In this document: one piece after another, positions 13,726 through 17,793 of the stretch
How positions within the stretch are numbered: position 1 is the first letter of the stretch
Layout of the letters: every line of letters begins with the position of its first letter
Source: Candidatus Nitrosopumilus sp.
GTDB lineage: Archaea; Thermoproteota; Nitrososphaeria; Nitrososphaerales; Nitrosopumilaceae
DNA length: 17,793 nucleotides
Direction: 5' to 3'
Assembly (NCBI GenBank): GCA_029880665.1
Contig: JAOUNZ010000006.1
Span: 1-17,793 of the forward strand
Position numbers and translations under genes: made by a program
The notes under the pieces: model-generated
What the model saw: only the letters and a program-made list of their open reading frames with translations
Told to the model about the DNA's origin: nothing
Databases searched by the model: none

Positions 13726-14929
13726 TTCGCATCGCCTCCACTGGCAATAGCTTTGTTGCTCTGTACGACGGATACAAAGATGCAACGATTGCCAAGGCAA
13801 AGGAAGTCAAGGCAGTCTGTATGATCTTTTCCCAGTTATAGCTGACCTCAAGAGGCAAGCTATTGTTAAACGACATTTTTGTTTCCTTTGCATAAAAAGT
13901 ATAGCCCAATCCTGCTGCAGTGCCCACCCCAGCACCAATTGCTCCGATAATCATTCCTTGAAAAATGAAGACTATGAGGATGTCTTTTCTTTTGGCCCCA
14001 ATTGCCCTCATAATTCCAATTTCCTTAGTTTTTCCATTAACTAGCATCATTTGAATTGTAAGAATTGCAAATGCAGACGACATCATTCCAAAATAGCCTA
14101 TCATGCTAATCATTGCAATGCCAGATCTAAAACCTGCAAGCTGTTCTTCAGCTGATTCTTCTATGGTTTCTGCCAGAAAATCATCATTAGGAAACGATTT
14201 CAAAAAGAATTCTTTTACCTCTGATGCCTTGGAAGGATCGTTTAGTTTCACCATAAATGAGCCAGTGTCCCCAGGTCTTTTCATCATGTCACGTAGGGTA
14301 TCGATATGCACAACCGCAGTATAGTCAAACCCCTGGCCCCCTGGTGATTTTGCAATTCCAGAAACAGTAAATCTTCTAATCTGATCCTCTCCGAATCTGT
14401 CAACAACAAGAACTTTAACGCTGTCGCCAACTTCAGCCCCTCCAAGATCTGCTGCCACATTAGATCCTAACACAATTGAGTTTCTTGAAAAGACATAGTT
14501 TCCTTCTGAAACGGTTTCATGAACAGTAGATGCTTTAATGTCACGAAACGGATCAACGCCAACTATTGGCACTCTGGTTTCTTCAATTAGTTTACCATTT
14601 TTTGTCATATTCATTTCTGCCGTCGATGAAAGCCGCGGTGTTGCCCCCGCAACATAAGGTATTCTTTCAAACCAACTTACAATTGACAAGTCAGATTTAT
14701 CGATGTAATCTGCCTCGTCAGTTACAAGGACATCGCCATTTCTATAATTGCTAATGTCTCTAACTATAGCATCAAACAGTCCCTGAAAGATTACAAAGTT
14801 TACATGAATTACCAAAATTCCAATCGTTACAGCTAAAACAGCACCAATCAAACTGCCTTTTTTATTGAAAAGCATTCGTTTTGCAAGTTTTAGTCTATAA
14901 TCCACAAGAAACATAAAATAGTCTAACAT
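13718..14929 (-). CDS. MacB/FtsX-family ABC transporter permease
   Basis: The 403-residue permease has the standard four-helix layout. One N-terminal helix (about 26-50) is followed by a large extracytoplasmic MacB_PCD-like domain (about 55-265; contains VPIVGVDPFRD and NSIVLGSNVAADLG). Three C-terminal helices lie at about 268-298, 315-345 and 367-389. The cytoplasmic loop between the second and third helix has the family pattern KTKEIGIMRAIGAKRKDI. Such transporters act as mechanotransmission or export machines for lipids, peptides or lipoproteins. It is the first gene of the operon with its ATPase, the COG1361-like protein and the coiled-coil protein. The ATG at 14929 is preceded by a TATATAG element about 30 nt upstream. 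The substrate is unknown. Confidence 0.92.
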   Translation of the reverse strand: MLDYFMFLVDYRLKLAKRMLFNKKGSLIGAVLAVTIGILVIHVNFVIFQGLFDAIVRDISNYRNGDVLVTDEADYIDKSDLSIVSWFERIPYVAGATPRLSSTAEMNMTKNGKLIEETRVPIVGVDPFRDIKASTVHETVSEGNYVFSRNSIVLGSNVAADLGGAEVGDSVKVLVVDRFGEDQIRRFTVSGIAKSPGGQGFDYTAVVHIDTLRDMMKRPGDTGSFMVKLNDPSKASEVKEFFLKSFPNDDFLAETIEESAEEQLAGFRSGIAMISMIGYFGMMSSAFAILTIQMMLVNGKTKEIGIMRAIGAKRKDILIVFIFQGMIIGAIGAGVGTAAGLGYTFYAKETKMSFNNSLPLEVSYNWEKIIQTALTSFALAIVASLYPSYRATKLLPVEAMRTV

Positions 14930-14944
14930 TTAATGTATGTGATG

Positions 14945-14960
14945 TATAGTATTAACTATA
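14945..14960. promoter_or_regulatory. Inverted repeat in the exporter/Lrp divergent promoter (candidate operator)
   Basis: TATAGT-ATTA-ACTATA has perfect 6-bp arms and overlaps the likely TATA region of the permease gene, 16-31 nt before its ATG. The divergent gene encodes an Lrp-type regulator, a family that usually binds AT-rich dyads near its own promoter. A bound dimer here would block the exporter promoter. Confidence 0.45.
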
Positions 14961-15020
14961 TAGACAATTTTATAATAGATTAGTTTGTTTTATATCATAT
15001 ATAAAAAAATAAGTGATAAA

Positions 15021-15923
15021 ATGGACAATTTAGATATAAGAATACTAAGCAGATTACTAAACAACTGCAGAGAATCGGACAGGCAAATAGGCCTAGAATT
15101 GGGGATTTCAGGAGGCGCAGTTCGAGCTCGAATCAAAAAGATGCAAGAAAAGAAGATCATTGAAGAGTTTTTCATCAAAGTTGAGCCACCTGTATTGGGC
15201 TATGGCATTTTGTACTTTGTGGTAACAGGCGAAAACACGGATGAGATTTTAGAGCAAGCAAGTCTTGTAGGTGAGCCATATTTTGTCGTCCCATGTATTG
15301 GTGGAATAACAGTCTGTGGTATTTCAGTAAAAGAGAACATGGGACAAAAAATTGAGCTTGCAAAGAAATTGATGAAGGATCTTAGGGTATTATCAATTTT
15401 CGAAGCAGAAAATCCAGGATTTGATTCAAATCTTACAAAAACAGATTTGGAGATCTTAGAGGAATTAATTAAAGATCCAAGACAAAGAATTGAGCAAATC
15501 GCTAAAAATACCAACATGTCAACAAAAACAATAACTCGATGCATTGAAAAATTGCATGAAAATGAAGGCATTCAGTTTACCCTAGTTTACGATCCCAGAA
15601 AAATAAAAAACTTCATCTCTCATGCAGTATTAACTTGGATAGACGGTGATCTAAAAGAGACGTTAGAGAGTTTGAACAATTCATTTTCTGAATCATATCT
15701 ACAAGTTCCTTTCATAGCAAAAAATCAGATTGTTCTGTTCATGTACAGTGACAATATTTTCAAAATGGATGAGATAGTACAAGAGGTCAGAACAATAAAA
15801 AATGTGAAATCAGCTGATTTGTTTATACCAAAGAAGATTTCATTTTATATTAAATGGATAGAAAAAGCTATTACTGATTTTAAGAAATCACCAAAATTAC
15901 ATCTCATATATCAAACAAATTAA
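15021..15923 (+). CDS. Lrp/AsnC-like transcriptional regulator with two HTH domains
   Basis: From the ATG at 15021 the protein has 300 residues. A longer frame from TTG at 14985 is unlikely because the ATG gives the standard Lrp N-terminus MDNLDIRILSRLLNNCRESD. The first winged HTH is at about 3-48 (RQIGLELGISGGAVRARIKK). A middle domain follows (about 50-130). A second HTH sits at about 138-185 (TKTDLEILEELIKDPRQRIE then NMSTKTITRCIEKLHENEG), and a C-terminal effector-like domain closes the protein. Two HTHs in one chain is a known archaeal arrangement that can bind DNA as a compact unit. A TTTATAT at 14988-14994 is the likely TATA box. It is divergent from the exporter operon across 91 bp with an inverted repeat, so it probably controls that operon and itself. 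Confidence 0.88.
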   Translation: MDNLDIRILSRLLNNCRESDRQIGLELGISGGAVRARIKKMQEKKIIEEFFIKVEPPVLGYGILYFVVTGENTDEILEQASLVGEPYFVVPCIGGITVCGISVKENMGQKIELAKKLMKDLRVLSIFEAENPGFDSNLTKTDLEILEELIKDPRQRIEQIAKNTNMSTKTITRCIEKLHENEGIQFTLVYDPRKIKNFISHAVLTWIDGDLKETLESLNNSFSESYLQVPFIAKNQIVLFMYSDNIFKMDEIVQEVRTIKNVKSADLFIPKKISFYIKWIEKAITDFKKSPKLHLIYQTN

Positions 15924-15948
15924 ATAAGAATAATTTTCTGCATGTGTT

Positions 15949-16464
15949 GTGAAGAAAACAAAGATCTATGACGGGAAGATTCTAGGTCTTAGTGTCTATG
16001 AAGGAAAAATTGAAGGAAGAACAGTCAGAAGAGAAATGATTGAACATAGGGGTGCATCTGCCATGCTTGCTTTTGATGAAGAGAACAAAGTAATCCTCGT
16101 TAAACAACATAGATTTCCACATGGATATGTCCTAGAAATTCCTGCCGGAACATTAGAAAAAAAAGAGGAGCCAATAAAATGCGCATTTAGGGAATTGGAA
16201 GAAGAGACTGGATATAGAGCAAAAAAGATGACTCCGTTAATCACCTATTATCCGTCAATTGGCTACAATACTGAGGTAATTCATTGCTTTGTAGCCTCAG
16301 GATTAAAGAAAATGGCAGATTTGAAGCTTGATGAAGATGAAATACTGTCGGTGGTGAAAATCGATTTGAAAAAATTATTGACCATGATCAAGACAGGCAA
16401 AGTTCAAGATTCGAAAACAATATGTGCAGTTTTAACATATGCTGCAGAAAAGAAGTTATTCTAA
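15949..16464 (+). CDS. Nudix hydrolase, ADP-ribose pyrophosphatase-like
   Basis: Cleaves a nucleoside diphosphate linked to another group, most likely ADP-ribose or a similar sugar nucleotide. The Nudix box is perfect: G67, E73, then R81-E82-L83-E84-E85-E86-T87-G88-Y89 (GX5EX7REUXEEXGU). It is preceded by EIPAG (63-67), the form typical of ADPR pyrophosphatases. The length of 171 residues suits that subgroup. The start is a GTG at 15949; no ATG is available in frame. It follows the Lrp-type gene by 25 nt and could share its transcript. Its stop codon abuts the stop of the convergent PhoU-like gene. Substrate choice within the Nudix family is inferred. Confidence 0.9.
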   Translation: MKKTKIYDGKILGLSVYEGKIEGRTVRREMIEHRGASAMLAFDEENKVILVKQHRFPHGYVLEIPAGTLEKKEEPIKCAFRELEEETGYRAKKMTPLITYYPSIGYNTEVIHCFVASGLKKMADLKLDEDEILSVVKIDLKKLLTMIKTGKVQDSKTICAVLTYAAEKKLF

Positions 16465-17445
16465 TTATTCATTATAGATTGGCTGAACAAGATCAACTAC
16501 ATCTGCCCATGATTGCGCAATTCTTTCATACATGTAGAGTAAATCAAAAAAGTCTATTGGGGTCTCTTTTTTGTTTGCGAATGTAATTCGTAATGAGCTT
16601 AGTTTTTCTTCATATTGTTTATGTAAAAATATGGCTTCAATAGCTAGAAGTCTATCAGGCTTTGTAAATGCAATTATAGATTTTTCAGCTAGTGCACTAA
16701 AATTTTTTACGACATCAAATATTTTTTTAGAAAGTTCATCAGATAAGGATGTATTGTAAATAAAAGTAGAAAGTTCCACAATAGAATCGCCTGCATTTTC
16801 AAGAACGTTTGCTGCAACCCTATAATCAAGCACGTCTATATTTTCTAAATTAAATGCATTGGCTAATCTTGTGTCAACAAGCGTACTTCGAATTAATCTA
16901 ACAAGTAAAAAATATTGTCTATTCACTTCAACATCACGTTTTGATAATGTTTGTAGGTTGGATTTATCGTCTGAAATCAATCCATTGGATGCATCATCAT
17001 ACATTCCAAGTGCGATTGAACTCATTCGTTTGAGAATTTTTTCTGGGTTTAGGGTTGTTGCATCTAAAAGAAACTGCATGTTAATGTGAGACGCGTCTTC
17101 TTCGATTATTTCCATTCCAACTAGTCTTCGCATTGAATTGCGTATTTCCTCTCTATCCTTTCCAGGAATGATTGATTTTGAATTAATCTGAATTACATCA
17201 TATCCTAAAAGATAAGCTCCTGTAATGTTTGCAACAATGTTTTCTTCTTTTGGCAACGGGTAAGAAATTACAAGTTCCTTTGTTGGACGTGTGTCCTTAT
17301 TTGCGGATATTGAAATGGTATCCTGTCCTGTTTCAATTTCCACTTGGCTGCTCTTATCAAGGTGATTAGCATCAACCCACTCCTTTGGAAGCGATACTAG
17401 GATACTGCTTCCTATTCTTTGTAGGCGACGAATGAATTTAGTCAA
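16465..17445 (-). CDS. phoU: PhoU-like regulator with N-terminal AbrB/SpoVT DNA-binding domain
   Basis: Archaeal phosphate-uptake regulator type. Residues 1-45 (FIRRLQRIGSSILVSLPKEW then VDANHLDKSSQVEIE) match a SpoVT/AbrB swapped-hairpin DNA-binding domain. A linker with NITGAYLLGYDVIQI follows, and residues about 105-326 form the helical PhoU-like bundle (DVEVNRQYFLLVRLIRSTLV, VLENAGDSIVELSTF). In bacteria PhoU links phosphate transport to signalling; archaeal fusions with AbrB probably act directly on DNA. No pst genes are in the window. The start is a TTG at 17445, since no ATG fits. It is divergent from pantoate kinase, with 65 bp between the starts. Domain assignment is strong; the target is unknown. 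Confidence 0.88.
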   Translation of the reverse strand: MTKFIRRLQRIGSSILVSLPKEWVDANHLDKSSQVEIETGQDTISISANKDTRPTKELVISYPLPKEENIVANITGAYLLGYDVIQINSKSIIPGKDREEIRNSMRRLVGMEIIEEDASHINMQFLLDATTLNPEKILKRMSSIALGMYDDASNGLISDDKSNLQTLSKRDVEVNRQYFLLVRLIRSTLVDTRLANAFNLENIDVLDYRVAANVLENAGDSIVELSTFIYNTSLSDELSKKIFDVVKNFSALAEKSIIAFTKPDRLLAIEAIFLHKQYEEKLSSLRITFANKKETPIDFFDLLYMYERIAQSWADVVDLVQPIYNE

Positions 17446-17478
17446 TTTATACTGATTTAATTAATTTAAGCCATATTC

Positions 17479-17488
17479 TTATATTTTA
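17479..17488 (+). promoter_or_regulatory. TATA box of the pantoate kinase gene
   Basis: TTATATTTTA is centred about 27 nt before the ATG at 17511, which favours a leaderless start there over the ATG at 17520. The 65-bp gap also has to hold the PhoU-like promoter on the other strand, so the two promoters overlap. Confidence 0.5.
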
Positions 17489-17510
17489 TGTAAAATTTAA
17501 ACTCAAATTA

Positions 17511-17793
17511 ATGGAGGCAATGGCATTTTGTCCTGCACATATCACGGGTTTTTTCAAAGCCCATTTAGAGGACAGTCATAACGTTTTAGAAAATTTGGGC
17601 TCCATGGGTGCAGGTTTCTCAATTAAAGAAGGCGTTACAACCAAAGTAAGAACAGATACAAGGAAAAATCAGGAGTCCAGATTTAGAATTACAACCAATG
17701 GATATCAATCAGATAAGACAGATGTTTCAGAATATGTTTTGAATGAATTTCTAAAGCTGGGGGATTTTTCAAACAAGTTTATCGATATTGAAC
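17511..17793 (+). CDS. pok: Pantoate kinase (GHMP superfamily), N-terminal part only
   Basis: Archaea make coenzyme A by phosphorylating pantoate before joining it to beta-alanine; this enzyme does the first step. The 94 residues in the window show the family start AFCPAHITGFF (about 5-15). The sequence LGSMGAGFSIKEGVTTKVRT (about 29-48) has the Gly-rich turn and GVxT pattern of COG1829 GHMP kinases. The frame is open at the window end. The ATG at 17511 and another at 17520 are three codons apart; GGAGG lies between them, too close to the second to act as a normal Shine-Dalgarno. Identification rests on the N-terminal motif and is good. Confidence 0.85.
   Translation, partial: MEAMAFCPAHITGFFKAHLEDSHNVLENLGSMGAGFSIKEGVTTKVRTDTRKNQESRFRITTNGYQSDKTDVSEYVLNEFLKLGDFSNKFIDIE

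Noticed and set aside
17457..17464. TTAATTAA palindrome in the phoU/pantoate kinase gap
   Set aside because: Eight bases of pure A/T in an AT-rich promoter is expected by chance; it is not a convincing operator.
1..17793. CRISPR array, tRNA, rRNA or insertion sequence
   Set aside because: Reading through the gaps between genes showed no regularly spaced direct repeats, no tRNA-like cloverleaf and no transposase; a covariance-model scan was not possible.

Overview
The window looks like chromosome of an ammonia-oxidising archaeon of the Nitrososphaerota (Thaumarchaeota), most likely the Nitrosopumilus group. This is inferred from an Amt ammonium transporter with a signal peptide and an extracytoplasmic insert, an archaeal V/A-type ATPase subunit, an archaeal-type UMP kinase, pantoate kinase, AbrB-PhoU and double-HTH Lrp proteins, AT-rich DNA, and TATA boxes placed about 25-30 nt before start codons, as in leaderless transcripts. 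No amo gene is present, so this is inference. I see no rRNA, tRNA, IS element or CRISPR array.

Layout. 1-1369 (-): ammonium transporter, cut by the window edge. 1490-4115 (+): an unrecognised 212-aa protein, ATPase subunit C/d, a 78-aa two-helix membrane protein and a Cas4-like [4Fe-4S] nuclease-fold protein whose active site looks eroded. 4157-4921 (-): a 36-aa membrane microprotein and a LEA14/WHy-type anchored protein. 4991-5341 (+): a 116-aa hypothetical. 5348-7841 (-): a tight three-gene nucleotide operon (dTMP kinase, HD phosphohydrolase, UMP kinase) joined by ATGA overlaps. 7873-8460 (+): the remains of a cas1-family gene, broken by stops and frameshifts and lacking its N-terminal half. 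8494-8874 (+): Hsp20. 8875-10946 (-): a UbiB/ABC1 kinase, a small membrane partner and possibly a 43-aa ORF. 11013-11204 (-): a two-helix membrane protein. 11341-14929 (-): a four-gene MacB-like exporter operon (FtsX-type permease, ATPase, COG1361-like surface protein, membrane-anchored coiled coil). 15021-16464 (+): the divergent double-HTH Lrp regulator and a Nudix hydrolase. 16465-17445 (-): AbrB-PhoU regulator. 17511-end (+): pantoate kinase, cut by the window edge.

Functional groups. The nucleotide operon controls pyrimidine nucleotide supply and probably dNTP turnover. The exporter operon faces its likely regulator across 91 bp that holds an inverted repeat. The most unusual element is the decayed cas1, which fills the gap between tmk and hsp20 and now appears to carry the hsp20 promoter. 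No intergenic stretch exceeds 300 bases apart from the cas1 remnant.
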